A DNA stretch of 64,000 nt from Maribacter sp. MMG018 (GTDB taxonomy: Bacteria > Bacteroidota > Bacteroidia > Flavobacteriales > Flavobacteriaceae): NCBI RefSeq assembly GCF_018100785.1, contig NZ_JAGJEC010000002.1, forward strand, positions 930,001-994,000, in the 5' to 3' direction. Below the pieces are notes generated by a model. The model had not been told where the DNA came from and did not search any database. It saw only the letters and a list, made by a program, of their open reading frames with translations. Numbering within the stretch: position 1 is the stretch's first letter; each line of letters opens with the position of its first letter. Below, one piece after another: positions 1-9,283 of the stretch. A program made the position numbers and the translations under genes.

Positions 1-666
1 AGACATAGCCTTGTCCATCCATTCCTTCGCTTTTTTAATATCTTTCCCTTCGCTAGCGTAATATACCGCGGCAGCATAATAATCACCTGCACTTGGGCCC
101 GATAATATTCTTTCTATATTGCTCATTACCGCTTCATCGGTAGGTACCTCAAAAGGAATGGCTACATAGGTATTCTCCCATATGATTCCGATGTTGGCAC
201 CACCAGATTTTAAGTCGTCTATTGTAATGGTAAATGTCTCTACAGGCATATCCATAGAATATACCGGTACAGAAGCCTTGGCAACAACCTTATTTTCATC
301 CCAGTTCTTAGGGGTTCCTCCACCATCTATATCGGTATAAAAGAAGACTTCCCAATTCTTTTCACCAGGTTTGGAGAAAATAGAATACGTACCTGCCTTT
401 ACTTTACTACCGGCAATGGTAACATCTGTATCAAAAGAAATTTTGGTATAGGCATTGGCACCGGTTCTCCACAACTTACCGAAAGGAACCAAATCGCCAT
501 ATACTTTTCTACCCCTCATTGAAGGACGGGAGTAATCAATGGTAACATTTGTTAATCCTACCATTTGTGTAATTGTTGAAGCCGGACTCGGGGCCGGGGT
601 ATTTATCTGCGCTTCTAACGATAAAGAAGCGACTACCGCTAATAAAAAAAGTATTACTTTGTTCAT
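1..666 (-). CDS. DUF2911 domain protein, 3' end cut by window edge
   Basis: Reads leftward from an ATG at 666 and is still open at base 1, so at least 222 residues are present and the C-terminus is missing. It starts with a signal peptide (MNKVILFLLAVVASLSLEAQ) and continues with the DUF2911 pattern: an early SRPSMRGR stretch, FGKLWRTGANAYT, then KVKAGTYSIFSKPG and FFYTDIDGG. The segment near the edge resembles the start of a TPR-like tail. DUF2911 proteins are common exported proteins of Bacteroidota with no settled function. A promoter matching the phylum consensus lies just upstream (692-720). Confidence 0.85.
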   Translation of the reverse strand, partial: MNKVILFLLAVVASLSLEAQINTPAPSPASTITQMVGLTNVTIDYSRPSMRGRKVYGDLVPFGKLWRTGANAYTKISFDTDVTIAGSKVKAGTYSIFSKPGEKNWEVFFYTDIDGGGTPKNWDENKVVAKASVPVYSMDMPVETFTITIDDLKSGGANIGIIWENTYVAIPFEVPTDEAVMSNIERILSGPSAGDYYAAAVYYASEGKDIKKAKEWMDKAMS

Positions 667-691
667 ATTTAATTAGTTTTTAGTGTTCTAG

Positions 692-720
692 CAAAACTAA
701 ATATAAACATAAGCGTCAAA
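692..720 (-). promoter_or_regulatory. Bacteroidota-type promoter of the DUF2911 gene
   Basis: On the minus strand a TTTG (717-720) is followed after 17 bases by TAGTTTTG (692-699), which fits the Bacteroidota consensus TTG / TAnnTTTG. The start codon follows about 25 bases downstream. Inferred from pattern only. Confidence 0.5.
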
Positions 721-751
721 TGTTAACAAAATACTAAATAAAATATAGGAG

Positions 752-1909
752 TCAATACACGACAAAGGGAACAGAAACTACGCGAGTATTTAGGTAAACG
801 GTAAAATAGTAGATATTAAAAGAAGGAAAAATTTTAGAGATCGATCCTTTGTTCATCAACTCCCCATATGACTGGAGAAGCCTTCCGGAACAATCAAAAA
901 TTGAAATTCCCTCAATGTTATCCTTTGTTTTAATTTCATATATAAACTCATCAGTTGCTTGGTCTTTATATATAATCACATGTTCTTCGGCTTTGTAATT
1001 CTCCTGTTCCCCTGGTTCTAAATCGGTTGGTTCGGAAAGCGATGTTTTTAAAAAATCGACCTTGAACACTCTTGCTTCTGAAGTAATGGATGGTGATTGT
1101 CTAGAAAAATATTCAGATGTTATAAAAAGTTTATTGTCAGATATTTTTGTAATTCCCTCCGTTTGCACAAAAGAAAGGCCCAAATCTATTTCACTTTCTG
1201 GATTATTAAATATTTCAGATAGGGTAACCTCTGTATATTTTAATAAAAAAGGGGTGAGAATACTTGAATATCCCAACAAATAAAGTTCGTTCGATTGATT
1301 ATCGTAAGTAGCATCCGTTACAAGTCCGATATCGTTCAGCGTACCTATGGCCGATGCTATATGATCGCCAGGTACATTGGGTATCGCATAAGCGACCGTA
1401 CCGTTAGATTGCCACTGTTTTGTAAATATTACCAACTGTCCACCTATAGAAACCAGAGCTTCGGCATCCCAATTAGAATCGCCATTGTCATTAAAATCCT
1501 CTTGCCCTTCATACGCAAAATTGATATTTTCCGCAGAAACGGTATCCGACTCCAAATACGTTTCTTTCGCTATTCTGTATACGGCCAGATTCTTGCGCGT
1601 ACCGTTATTGTTTCCTATATCACCAATGTAAATATAATTGTCGTCTTGGGTAAGAGCTTCCCAGTCGTTATTCTCAACGTTTATGATGCTCACTTCCCTT
1701 ACAATTTCTAACGATAGTGTGTCAAGCTCATACAAAATAGCTCCATTGCCCGAATCGTTATGTGTCACCAACCGGTCGTTAAAAAATATTAGACCAGAAG
1801 ATTCATCAATAGCATCCGGCAAGGCACCTACTTCTGTAACCGTCTGTTGTGCCACTAACAACAAAGTGTGCAAAAATAAAAGTATCGCAATTAAAACCTT
1901 CATAATCAA
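752..1909 (-). CDS. Secreted beta-propeller-like protein with T9SS sorting domain
   Basis: 385 residues with an N-terminal signal peptide (cleavage probably after LLLVAQ). The body has blade-like repeats such as SSGLIFFNDRLVTHNDSG, DNYIYIGDIGNN and ITKISDNKLFITSEYF, as in secreted propeller or phytase-like proteins. The last ~75 residues have the layout of a type A type IX secretion C-terminal domain (a SIFDCSGRLL-type strand and a short hydrophobic end), so export to the cell surface is inferred. ATG at residue 1 or 3 is equally plausible. The substrate is unknown. It stands alone between DUF2911 and the divergent SRPBCC operon. Confidence 0.7.
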   Translation of the reverse strand: MIMKVLIAILLFLHTLLLVAQQTVTEVGALPDAIDESSGLIFFNDRLVTHNDSGNGAILYELDTLSLEIVREVSIINVENNDWEALTQDDNYIYIGDIGNNNGTRKNLAVYRIAKETYLESDTVSAENINFAYEGQEDFNDNGDSNWDAEALVSIGGQLVIFTKQWQSNGTVAYAIPNVPGDHIASAIGTLNDIGLVTDATYDNQSNELYLLGYSSILTPFLLKYTEVTLSEIFNNPESEIDLGLSFVQTEGITKISDNKLFITSEYFSRQSPSITSEARVFKVDFLKTSLSEPTDLEPGEQENYKAEEHVIIYKDQATDEFIYEIKTKDNIEGISIFDCSGRLLQSYGELMNKGSISKIFPSFNIYYFTVYLNTRVVSVPFVVY

Positions 1910-2081
1910 TATATAACGAAAGAAGGAAATTTACAAAATCAATTCTACCCTCACGAATATTACACCGTATTTACTATACGAGACCGTTTTAATCGACCAA
2001 GTAATGGTTTAAAGCGAACAATCATCTTCTTTTTTAATTATTGTTTAACTATTTATATTATTTATTAAACAAAATTGGTTC

Positions 2082-2089
2082 TATATTTG
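2082..2089 (+). promoter_or_regulatory. -7 element of the SRPBCC-SDR-photolyase operon
   Basis: TATATTTG matches the Bacteroidota -7 box TAnnTTTG and ends 14 bases before the ATG at 2104, implying a very short leader. No convincing -33 TTG is present at the right distance. Confidence 0.4.
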
Positions 2090-2103
2090 CTAAAACCCGG
2101 TAA

Positions 2104-2595
2104 ATGAAACTATATCGCTTACATTCAAAACAACTATTACCAATTTCTATAGACGAAGCATGGAATTTTTTATCGGACCCCAACAACTTGCGTACGATAA
2201 CACCACAAAATATGTCGTTCACCATTACATCGGGGAATGAACTACCAATGTATTCGGGGCAAATAGTACAATATATCGTAAAACCATTTCCTTGGTACAC
2301 CACCAAATGGGTAACCGAAATTACCCACCTTAAAGAAGGTGAATATTTTGTGGATGAACAACGCTTTGGACCTTATGCACTATGGCACCATAAACATTTT
2401 ATAAAAAAAATAGAAGGTGGAGTGGAAATGAAGGATGTAATAGATTATAAAATTCCCTTTGGAATTCTCGGGCGTCTCGCAAATTATATCATCGTAAGAA
2501 AACAGCTCCATCGTATTTTTAATTACAGAGCTGAAAAATTGATTCAATTGTTCGGTTCCATAGATGGTCATAAACATGAACTGCAAATAAAATAG
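2104..2595 (+). CDS. SRPBCC family (START/Bet v1-like) protein
   Basis: 163 residues with the N-terminal pattern of SRPBCC hydrophobic-ligand-binding folds: a first strand LYRLHSKQLLPIS, then a helix with IDEAWNFLSDPNNLRTITP, and later beta strands rich in aromatic residues (KPFPWYTTKWVTEI, FGPYALWHHKHFI). A C-terminal helix closes the cavity. It is the first gene of a tight operon with an SDR (7-bp gap) and a photolyase. This neighbourhood suggests a role in a light- or membrane-related response, but the ligand is unknown. Length is normal for the family. Confidence 0.75.
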   Translation: MKLYRLHSKQLLPISIDEAWNFLSDPNNLRTITPQNMSFTITSGNELPMYSGQIVQYIVKPFPWYTTKWVTEITHLKEGEYFVDEQRFGPYALWHHKHFIKKIEGGVEMKDVIDYKIPFGILGRLANYIIVRKQLHRIFNYRAEKLIQLFGSIDGHKHELQIK

Positions 2596-2601
2596 AAGTA
2601 G

Positions 2602-3291
2602 ATGAAAAACATATTATTAATAGGTGGGTCATATGGCATTGGAGCTTCTATAGTAGCTCAGTTACAAGAAACCAATAAATTGTTCGTAGCATCGAGAACA
2701 ATGCCCGCCACCTCTCATCATAACGTCACACATTTGCCCTTTGATGTCAGCAAAGACGAATTGGACAAAGATTTACTTCCCGGTCTATTGGATGGTTTTA
2801 TATACTGCCCCGGGAGTATTAATCTTAAACCTTTTAAAAGAATGGATATCGAAGCTTTTCAAAAAGATATGCATATTAATTTTTTTGGTCTGGTGAACAT
2901 AGTCAAAACTGTTATTTCGCAGATGTCCTCAGAATCGTCTATGGTATTTTTTAGTACCGTTGCCGTAGATAACGGAATGCCCTTTCACACAAGTATAGCT
3001 GCTGCAAAAGGGGCCATAGAAGGATTTTCAAAATCTTTGGCAGCCGAATATGCTCCTAAAATAAGAGTAAATATAATAGCGCCTTCCTTGATAAATACTC
3101 CCTTGGCGGGCAGATTATTGAACAATGAAAAGAAAAAAGAATCTATGGGGAGCAAGCATCCATTGAAGCGTGTCGGCAAAGCGGAAGATATAGCCAACGC
3201 CGCCGTTTTTTTATTGAGCGACAAAAGTTCTTGGATCACGGGGCAGGTAATTAATATAGACGGTGGTCTATCTACTTTAAATTTAAACTAA
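2602..3291 (+). CDS. SDR family oxidoreductase lacking the catalytic tyrosine
   Basis: 229 residues with a Rossmann fold. The cofactor loop GGSYGIG (residues 8-14), the NAG-like CPGSI (69-73), Ser118 and Lys136 are visible. In the active-site motif YxxxK the Tyr position (132) is Ile (SIAAAKG), so the usual hydride-transfer chemistry is doubtful although cofactor binding seems intact. The end has the classical SDR tail SSWITGQVINIDGG. It sits second in the SRPBCC-SDR-photolyase operon and its stop codon abuts the photolyase ATG, so the two are probably translationally coupled. Substrate unknown. Confidence 0.8.
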   Translation: MKNILLIGGSYGIGASIVAQLQETNKLFVASRTMPATSHHNVTHLPFDVSKDELDKDLLPGLLDGFIYCPGSINLKPFKRMDIEAFQKDMHINFFGLVNIVKTVISQMSSESSMVFFSTVAVDNGMPFHTSIAAAKGAIEGFSKSLAAEYAPKIRVNIIAPSLINTPLAGRLLNNEKKKESMGSKHPLKRVGKAEDIANAAVFLLSDKSSWITGQVINIDGGLSTLNLN

Positions 3292-4608
3292 ATGTCCAAA
3301 AAAAAGGTTTCCATATTCTGGTTTCGCCGTGATTTAAGAGTTGACGACAATGTAGGCCTGTTAGCGGCATTAAAAGAAGAGTGCAATGTATTGCCCATTT
3401 TTATTTTTGATACGGACATACTTTCCAAATTACCAAAAAATGATGCGCGTGTAACTTTCATATTCGACCTTGTTCAACAACTACGTGCTAAACTAGAAAA
3501 AGAAAATGGCACATCACTTGCAATTTTTAAAGGAAAACCCATAACTATTTTTAAAGATTTGCTCCACACATATGATATAAAGACAGTTTTTACCAATCGC
3601 GATTATGAACCATACGCTAAAGAAAGGGATGGGGAAATAGAACAGTTTTTGCATGAACAAGGTATCGTTTTCAAAACCTTTAAAGATCAAGTAATCTTTG
3701 AAAAATCAGATATCTTAAAGCAAGATGGCACCCCTTATGTGGTATATACCCCCTATAAAAACAAGTGGAAAGAGAATTTTAGTCCCGATAAACATTTAAC
3801 CGATCACGACGCTACCCATTATTTTCATAATCTTATAAAAAACACCAAGCTACCCAATCTTACGTTGAAAAGCCTAGGTTTTGTCAAATCGAATATTTCT
3901 GTTCAAGACTATGTGGTAACACCTAGTCTGATAGACAATTATGAGAATACCAGAAACTATCCAGCCATAAAAGACGGCACTTCTAAACTTGGACCTCATT
4001 TACGTTTTGGCACAGTTTCCATTCGGAAAATAATTAAAAAAGCCATTTCCGAGGATAACCAGACTTTTTTGAGTGAACTCATCTGGAGAGAATTTTTTAT
4101 GCAAATTCTATGGCATTTTCCACATACAAAAAATGAGTCTTTTAAACCGAAATATGACCGTATAGAATGGCGGAACAACGAGGATGAATTTGAAAAATGG
4201 AAAAATGGGCAAACGGGTTATGCCTTGGTAGATGCCGGTATGCGAGAGCTAAATGCTACCGGTTATATGCACAATAGAGTGCGCATGTTGACTGCCAGCT
4301 TTTTATGTAAACACCTATTGATAGATTGGCGATGGGGCGAAACTTATTTTGCCGAAAAACTGTTAGATTATGAAATGAGCTCTAATGTCGGTAACTGGCA
4401 ATGGGCAGCGGGTAGCGGAGTCGATGCCGCACCATATTTTCGGATTTTTAACCCAATGACCCAAGTCGATAAATTCGATAAACAAAAAGAGTATATAAAT
4501 AAATGGGTTCCAGAGTTACAAGAACTTAGTTACCCAAATAAAATGGTAGATCATAAAGAAGCCCGTGAGCGTTGTTTAAATACATATAAAAGCGCTTTGA
4601 ACAACTAA
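3292..4608 (+). CDS. phrB: Deoxyribodipyrimidine photolyase / cryptochrome family
   Basis: 438 residues, normal for class I CPD photolyases, which use blue light to split cyclobutane pyrimidine dimers. The N-terminal Rossmann domain starts with SIFWFRRDLRVDDN. The C-terminal FAD domain shows LSELIWREFF, MRELNATGYMHNRVRM and NWQWAAGSGVDAAPYFRIFNP, the conserved FAD- and lesion-binding core of the family. It is the last gene of the operon and converges on the DUF6340 gene with only a few bases between stop codons. A blue-light-receptor role cannot be excluded from sequence. Confidence 0.92.
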   Translation: MSKKKVSIFWFRRDLRVDDNVGLLAALKEECNVLPIFIFDTDILSKLPKNDARVTFIFDLVQQLRAKLEKENGTSLAIFKGKPITIFKDLLHTYDIKTVFTNRDYEPYAKERDGEIEQFLHEQGIVFKTFKDQVIFEKSDILKQDGTPYVVYTPYKNKWKENFSPDKHLTDHDATHYFHNLIKNTKLPNLTLKSLGFVKSNISVQDYVVTPSLIDNYENTRNYPAIKDGTSKLGPHLRFGTVSIRKIIKKAISEDNQTFLSELIWREFFMQILWHFPHTKNESFKPKYDRIEWRNNEDEFEKWKNGQTGYALVDAGMRELNATGYMHNRVRMLTASFLCKHLLIDWRWGETYFAEKLLDYEMSSNVGNWQWAAGSGVDAAPYFRIFNPMTQVDKFDKQKEYINKWVPELQELSYPNKMVDHKEARERCLNTYKSALNN

Positions 4609-4610
4609 AT

Positions 4611-5660
4611 TTATTTGGCCAATTGTTGGTTTAGAACCTGTTGATCACCAATTCTTCTTTTTAAGATATTTATGTATTTTAAAGCAATAGGATTGTTGTA
4701 ATCCGTATACGAGGTAGAGGCCATTTCCATTGCCTTTTCTAGGTTTCCATTAATTTCGTTGATAATGGCCATGTTGTAATAAGCTCTTCCGGCAACTTTG
4801 GCCTTCGGATTGTTCAGTTCTTTCTCCCATAGTTCGGCGGCTCCGTTCCAATCTCCTGCCCTAGCCCTACGCATGGCGACCACAAAATTATCGGTTCCCC
4901 TTACAAAGTAATCACGAGAAACCCTTCTGCTCAATGGCTTTACATTAAGGCCGTAGTTATTGCCCAGGTCACTGCTGATCTGCATTACCCCTTCTTTTCT
5001 ACCAACTACCGCTTCAAGAGCCCTTACAGGGTTAATACCTTCTCCCGTAGAGGTTACATAATTCTTTGAGGTATATTCATCCAGAATTCTTTTACCTACA
5101 GGATCATAGATACGCCATCCATTTTTTACAACGGTATTCAATGTAATCCTGTGCCCCGGCACCTTTATTTTAACCCCTAGACCATTAGGTACGGTTACTT
5201 CGGTCATTTGATAATCTGCATTGGTATCGGTATCATAATAAGCTAAGGAAAAAAGAACATCGACATCATTCTCTTTACAAATTTTCTCTACGGTATCCCA
5301 AGGCAGTGCCGCAGGAAATACTGCAAGTCCTTTACGATGGTCTTCACTTGTCTCGATCAACTTTATACTTTCAAAACGATTGTTTCTACTTAATTCGTCG
5401 AAAAGTCCGGTTACCGCATATTCAGCTCCCTCTTTATCAAAATTCAAACCTTCTAAAGACAATATTTTATCTATTTCGTCTATAGCCTTATTGTTTTCTG
5501 AAGGCAAGCTCCTATTTACAATACCAATTTTGGTTATGTCGGAGGCCAAGGGTATTTGGGCAGGTTCTACTACTCCCATCGTCAACCTATTGGTAGAACT
5601 ACAAGAAAACATTGTAAATAGTACAACACAAGAGCAAATCAATGTTACTGGACCTTTCAT
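4611..5660 (-). CDS. DUF6340 family lipoprotein
   Basis: About 349 residues from the ATG at 5660, preferred over the in-frame ATG 36 bases upstream because it puts a lipoprotein signal first (MKGPVTLICSCVVLFTMFSC, lipobox ending in Cys). The middle holds a DUF6340-type beta domain and the C-terminal ~100 residues contain TPR-like helices (DWNGAAELWEKELNNPKAKVAGRAYYNMAIINE). It is probably an outer-membrane-attached periplasmic lipoprotein of unknown function. It converges with the photolyase gene, leaving almost no intergenic space. Confidence 0.75.
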   Translation of the reverse strand: MKGPVTLICSCVVLFTMFSCSSTNRLTMGVVEPAQIPLASDITKIGIVNRSLPSENNKAIDEIDKILSLEGLNFDKEGAEYAVTGLFDELSRNNRFESIKLIETSEDHRKGLAVFPAALPWDTVEKICKENDVDVLFSLAYYDTDTNADYQMTEVTVPNGLGVKIKVPGHRITLNTVVKNGWRIYDPVGKRILDEYTSKNYVTSTGEGINPVRALEAVVGRKEGVMQISSDLGNNYGLNVKPLSRRVSRDYFVRGTDNFVVAMRRARAGDWNGAAELWEKELNNPKAKVAGRAYYNMAIINEINGNLEKAMEMASTSYTDYNNPIALKYINILKRRIGDQQVLNQQLAK

Positions 5661-5919
5661 ATCTTCGTTTAAATAAATCGTTTGTATATAACGCAAAAAA
5701 CAATAGAAAAGTATCGTTTTATGATGTACTAAAAAATTACGGTTCTATTACACAATCTGTATTGACCACTTTGTGCAACAATAGAAGATTTATAATCAGC
5801 ACGTTCAAGGCTTCATTTAGACAATGAAAACAGTTATATTTACTATACTTTCTTGGTCTTATCTATTGTGTAAGACAGGTCAAGAAATTAAATAAACTAA
5901 CACCAAACTTTATTTCAAA

Positions 5920-7347
5920 ATGAAAAAACATTTAATTCTATTCCTGACCTTGTTTTGTATGGTCACGGGATTCGGGCAAAAATTGAGCAAGAACAAAAAA
6001 GCGATCATTCAATCTGTAGAAAACCACAAAGAAGAACTCATTAAAATAAGTGATTCTATATGGGCATTGGCAGAATTGGCTTTTGAAGAAAAGGAGTCTT
6101 CTAGAATATTGGCGGATTATGCCGAAAAAAATGGCTTAAAGGTTACTAGGGGAGTTGCCGATATTCCTACGGCTTTCACAGCTACTTATGGATCCGGAAA
6201 ACCCGTTATCAGTATTTTGGGCGAGTTTGATGCCCTACCGGGTATCTCACAACAGGCCACACCGGAAAAAAATCCTTTAAAAGAGGGTGCAGCGGGTCAT
6301 GGTTGCGGTCATAATATGTTCGGCACCTCAAGTTTAGGTGCCGCTATAGCCATTAAAGAATTAATGGAGGCCGGTAAGATCAAGGGGACCGTAAAATTTT
6401 TGGGTACACCGGCAGAGGAAAAATACTTTGCAAAAGTATGGATGGTGAAGGCAGGACTTTGGGACGATGTTGATGTAAACGTAAGTTGGCACCCTTCTGC
6501 GGGCATAGAGGCCGATGTTCAGAGCGGGTTGTCTTTAGTCGATTTTATTGTAGAATTCTATGGTCAGGCCGCCCACGCCTCGGCGGATCCCTGGAACGGT
6601 CGTAGCGCTTCAGATGCGCTGGAACTGTACACTACCGGTATAAATTATTATAGAGAGCACATACTTCCTACTTCTAGGATCCATTATCATATTCAAGATG
6701 GTGGACAGGTTGTGAATGTTGTACCTGATTACGCTAAACTATGGGTAAGGGTAAGAGACCCTAAAAGATCTAAAATGCTACCTACCTATGAGCGTGTAAA
6801 GGCAATGGCAGAGGGAGCGGCAATAATGGCCAATGTTGATTATAAAATATCGTTGGTCTCCGGAATTTATGAAACCTTGGTAAACAGAGCTGGTGGCGAA
6901 ATTATGCAGGCCAATCTTGAACTTTTAGGACCTATTACCTACACCGAAGAAGAACAGGCTTTTGGTAAGGCCATTCAAAAAGCGACGGGCAAACCGGAAG
7001 TAGGAATGGACAGTAACATCTATCCTTTAAAGGAAACCGAGAAAAATCCGGGCGGAGGATCTACCGATGTGGGCGATGTGAGCTGGAACGTGCCCAACAT
7101 TAATTTAGGTGTTACCGTGGCCCCCAAGGGCACACCTTGGCATTCGTGGGCCGTAGTAGCCTGTGGAGGAATGTCTATCGGGCACAAAGGCATGGTCTAT
7201 GCTGCCAAGGCAATGGGAATGACGATGCTGGATTTGTTCGAAAACCCAAAAATGGTAGAAAAAGTAAAAGAGGAATTTAAGACCCGAAAAGGCAATGAAG
7301 TGTACGAACCTATGATCGATGGCCCTCCACCATTAAATGGTAAGTAA
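5920..7347 (+). CDS. Secreted M20 amidohydrolase (AbgB-like)
   Basis: 475 residues, starting with a signal peptide (MKKHLILFLTLFCMVTGFGQ). Metal-ligand motifs of the M20/AbgB family are present: SILGEFDALPG, GHGCGHNMFG, the Glu pair in GTPAEEKYF and the late His in KGTPWHSWAV. A lid/dimerisation domain (GQAAHASADPWNGRSA) sits in between. Relatives hydrolyse aminoacyl or p-aminobenzoyl-glutamate amides; the exact substrate is unknown. The signal peptide implies periplasmic action. A strong terminator follows (7363-7400). Confidence 0.85.
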   Translation: MKKHLILFLTLFCMVTGFGQKLSKNKKAIIQSVENHKEELIKISDSIWALAELAFEEKESSRILADYAEKNGLKVTRGVADIPTAFTATYGSGKPVISILGEFDALPGISQQATPEKNPLKEGAAGHGCGHNMFGTSSLGAAIAIKELMEAGKIKGTVKFLGTPAEEKYFAKVWMVKAGLWDDVDVNVSWHPSAGIEADVQSGLSLVDFIVEFYGQAAHASADPWNGRSASDALELYTTGINYYREHILPTSRIHYHIQDGGQVVNVVPDYAKLWVRVRDPKRSKMLPTYERVKAMAEGAAIMANVDYKISLVSGIYETLVNRAGGEIMQANLELLGPITYTEEEQAFGKAIQKATGKPEVGMDSNIYPLKETEKNPGGGSTDVGDVSWNVPNINLGVTVAPKGTPWHSWAVVACGGMSIGHKGMVYAAKAMGMTMLDLFENPKMVEKVKEEFKTRKGNEVYEPMIDGPPPLNGK

Positions 7348-7362
7348 ACTATATTTTATAAA

Positions 7363-7400
7363 AAAGAAGCTGCCTTATAAAGGCAGCTTCTTTCATTTTT
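7363..7400 (+). terminator. Rho-independent terminator after amidohydrolase
   Basis: An 11-bp perfect stem GAAGCTGCCTT / AAGGCAGCTTC with a 2-3 nt loop, followed by a T-rich tail. Confidence 0.85.
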
Positions 7401-7436
7401 AAGTATCTTGAGAAAGATAAAAACACAATGTTTACC

Positions 7437-7880
7437 ATGAAAAAAGTTATAGCCCTATCATTTCTCCTTTACGGATGTTTTGCATCTGCACAATCTTATG
7501 ATTTTACCTATGACCACTATTCGCTTATTGTAAAGGATTTAGAAAAAGTAGGCGCATTTTATGAAAAAGTATTGAATTTAGAGGAAATTCCGCATCCTTC
7601 TGCCCCGACTGGATTCAAATGGTTTCGTATTCAAGGAAACTCACAACTTCACCTGATCGGAAAAGACAGTGTGGCATTAAAGCATAGTAAAAGTGTCCAT
7701 TTATGTCTATCTACCCAAAAACTGGACGATCTGGTAGCCTCTTTAAAACAAAACAACATTACCTTTTGGGATTGGCCCGGAAAAGAAAATGCTATAACCT
7801 TACGAGCCGATGGTGTACGGCAAATATACCTTAAAGACCCCGAAAACAATTGGGTAGAAATTAACGATGCCCCTCACTAA
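7437..7880 (+). CDS. Exported VOC (glyoxalase-like) family protein
   Basis: 147 residues from the ATG at 7437. The ATG nine bases upstream would only add MFT before the clear signal peptide MKKVIALSFLLYGCFASAQ. The mature part is one vicinal-oxygen-chelate module pair: DHYSLIVKDLEKVGAFYEKVLNL and later LRADGVRQIYLKDPENNWVEI. Putative metal ligands are the His of YDHYS, the His of HLHLI/SVHLCL-like strands and the Glu of WVEI. The family includes glyoxalases, dioxygenases and resistance proteins; the substrate is not predictable. Confidence 0.8.
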   Translation: MKKVIALSFLLYGCFASAQSYDFTYDHYSLIVKDLEKVGAFYEKVLNLEEIPHPSAPTGFKWFRIQGNSQLHLIGKDSVALKHSKSVHLCLSTQKLDDLVASLKQNNITFWDWPGKENAITLRADGVRQIYLKDPENNWVEINDAPH

Positions 7881-7897
7881 GAGGGTCAGATATTTAA

Positions 7898-7943
7898 ATC
7901 AGATGTTTTCTTTACGGAACTACACAGTAGAGAGAACATCTAC
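7898..7943. terminator. Likely bidirectional terminator between VOC gene and murA
   Basis: Imperfect inverted repeat AGATGTTTTCT / AGAGAACATCT (one G-T pair) around a ~20-nt loop between two convergent genes. The T-tract is weak, so the call is tentative. Confidence 0.4.
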
Positions 7944-7959
7944 AATTTAGTTATAGAAT

Positions 7960-9267
7960 TTATACCCTTGTTATCTTGGCCCCTATGGCCCTTAGACGTT
8001 CATCTATGTTTTCATAACCACGATCTATCTGTTCTATGTTATGTATAGTAGAAGTGCCTTTGGCCGATAAAGCAGCTATAAGCAATGATACACCTGCCCT
8101 AATATCTGGAGACGTCATTGTGGTCGCTTTTAAAGTAGATTTAAAATCATGTCCAATAACGGTAGCTCTATGGGGATCGCAAAGAATAACCTTTGCCCCC
8201 ATATCCAATAATTTATCCACAAAGAACAAGCGGCTTTCGAACATTTTTTGATGTATCAAGACTTCTCCCCTTGCCTGTGTTGCCACCACCAAAATAATAC
8301 TTAACAAATCTGGTGTCAACCCTGGCCATGGAGCATCTGCAATAGTCAAAATAGAACCATCTATATAATTCTGTATCTCATAACCATCTGTATGGGCAGG
8401 AATATAAATATCATCCTCTTTACGTTCCAAGGTAATACCCAGTTTATTAAAAACCGTAGGTATTTGCCCAAGATCGTCCCAACTAACATTTTTAATGGTC
8501 AGTTCACTTTTTGTCATGGCAGCAAGACCTATCCAGCTACCTATCTCTATCATATCGGGCAACATTCTATGCTCGGTACCACCTAACTTTTCAACTCCAT
8601 CTATAACCAAAAGATTAGAACCTACACCAGAGATTTTGGCCCCCATGCGGTTCAACATCTTACATAACTGTTGTAAATAGGGTTCGCAAGCTGCATTATA
8701 GATAGTGGTCTGCCCCTCTGCCAATACCGCAGCCATTATTATATTTGCGGTACCGGTAACAGAAGCCTCGTCCAACAGCATATAGGTACCCTTCAATTTT
8801 TTGGCCTCTACACCATAAAAATATTCTTCCCGATTGTAACGGAATTTAGCACCTAGTTTTATAAACCCTTCAAAGTGGGTGTCTAAACGTCTTCTTCCAA
8901 TTTTATCACCTCCGGGCTTGGGAATATATCCTTTTCCAAAACGGGCCAATAACGGACCTACCAACATAATAGATCCCCTTAGGCCCCTACCATCTTGTTT
9001 AAATTGATCAGACTGCAAATAATCCATATTTACATCATCTGCCTTAAAAGTATACGAGCCTTTGCCTTTTTTCTGGATCTTTACTCCAAGATCCTCTAAA
9101 AGGGATATTAGTTTATTTACATCTACTATGTCTGGAATATTGTGTATGGTAACCTCTTCAGGTGTTAACAACACAGCACATAAAATTTGTAAAGCTTCGT
9201 TTTTTGCCCCTTGTGGCGTTATTTCACCAGATAGTGAATGACCACCTTCGATTTTAAATGTTCCCAT
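7960..9267 (-). CDS. murA: UDP-N-acetylglucosamine 1-carboxyvinyltransferase, Asp-type
   Basis: 435 residues. MurA transfers enolpyruvate from PEP to UDP-GlcNAc, the first committed step of peptidoglycan synthesis, in the cytoplasm. The KN pair (22-23), GRGLRGSIMLVGPLLARFG and the repeated inside-out alpha/beta modules are typical. The active-site loop reads KPGGDKIGRRRLD, placing Asp121 where most bacteria have the fosfomycin-reactive Cys (Cys115 in E. coli). In families with this Asp the enzyme is active and insensitive to fosfomycin, so insensitivity is inferred here. It lies downstream of the DUF4290 gene with a 16-bp gap, probably in one operon. Confidence 0.93.
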   Translation of the reverse strand: MGTFKIEGGHSLSGEITPQGAKNEALQILCAVLLTPEEVTIHNIPDIVDVNKLISLLEDLGVKIQKKGKGSYTFKADDVNMDYLQSDQFKQDGRGLRGSIMLVGPLLARFGKGYIPKPGGDKIGRRRLDTHFEGFIKLGAKFRYNREEYFYGVEAKKLKGTYMLLDEASVTGTANIIMAAVLAEGQTTIYNAACEPYLQQLCKMLNRMGAKISGVGSNLLVIDGVEKLGGTEHRMLPDMIEIGSWIGLAAMTKSELTIKNVSWDDLGQIPTVFNKLGITLERKEDDIYIPAHTDGYEIQNYIDGSILTIADAPWPGLTPDLLSIILVVATQARGEVLIHQKMFESRLFFVDKLLDMGAKVILCDPHRATVIGHDFKSTLKATTMTSPDIRAGVSLLIAALSAKGTSTIHNIEQIDRGYENIDERLRAIGAKITRV

Positions 9268-9283
9268 CTATAGGAGTGGAAAT

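Noticed and set aside
5824-5895. 23-codon ORF upstream of the amidohydrolase (MKTVIFTILSWSYLLCKTGQ...)
   Set aside because: Hydrophobic start is suggestive, but it is too short with no ribosome-binding or conservation evidence.
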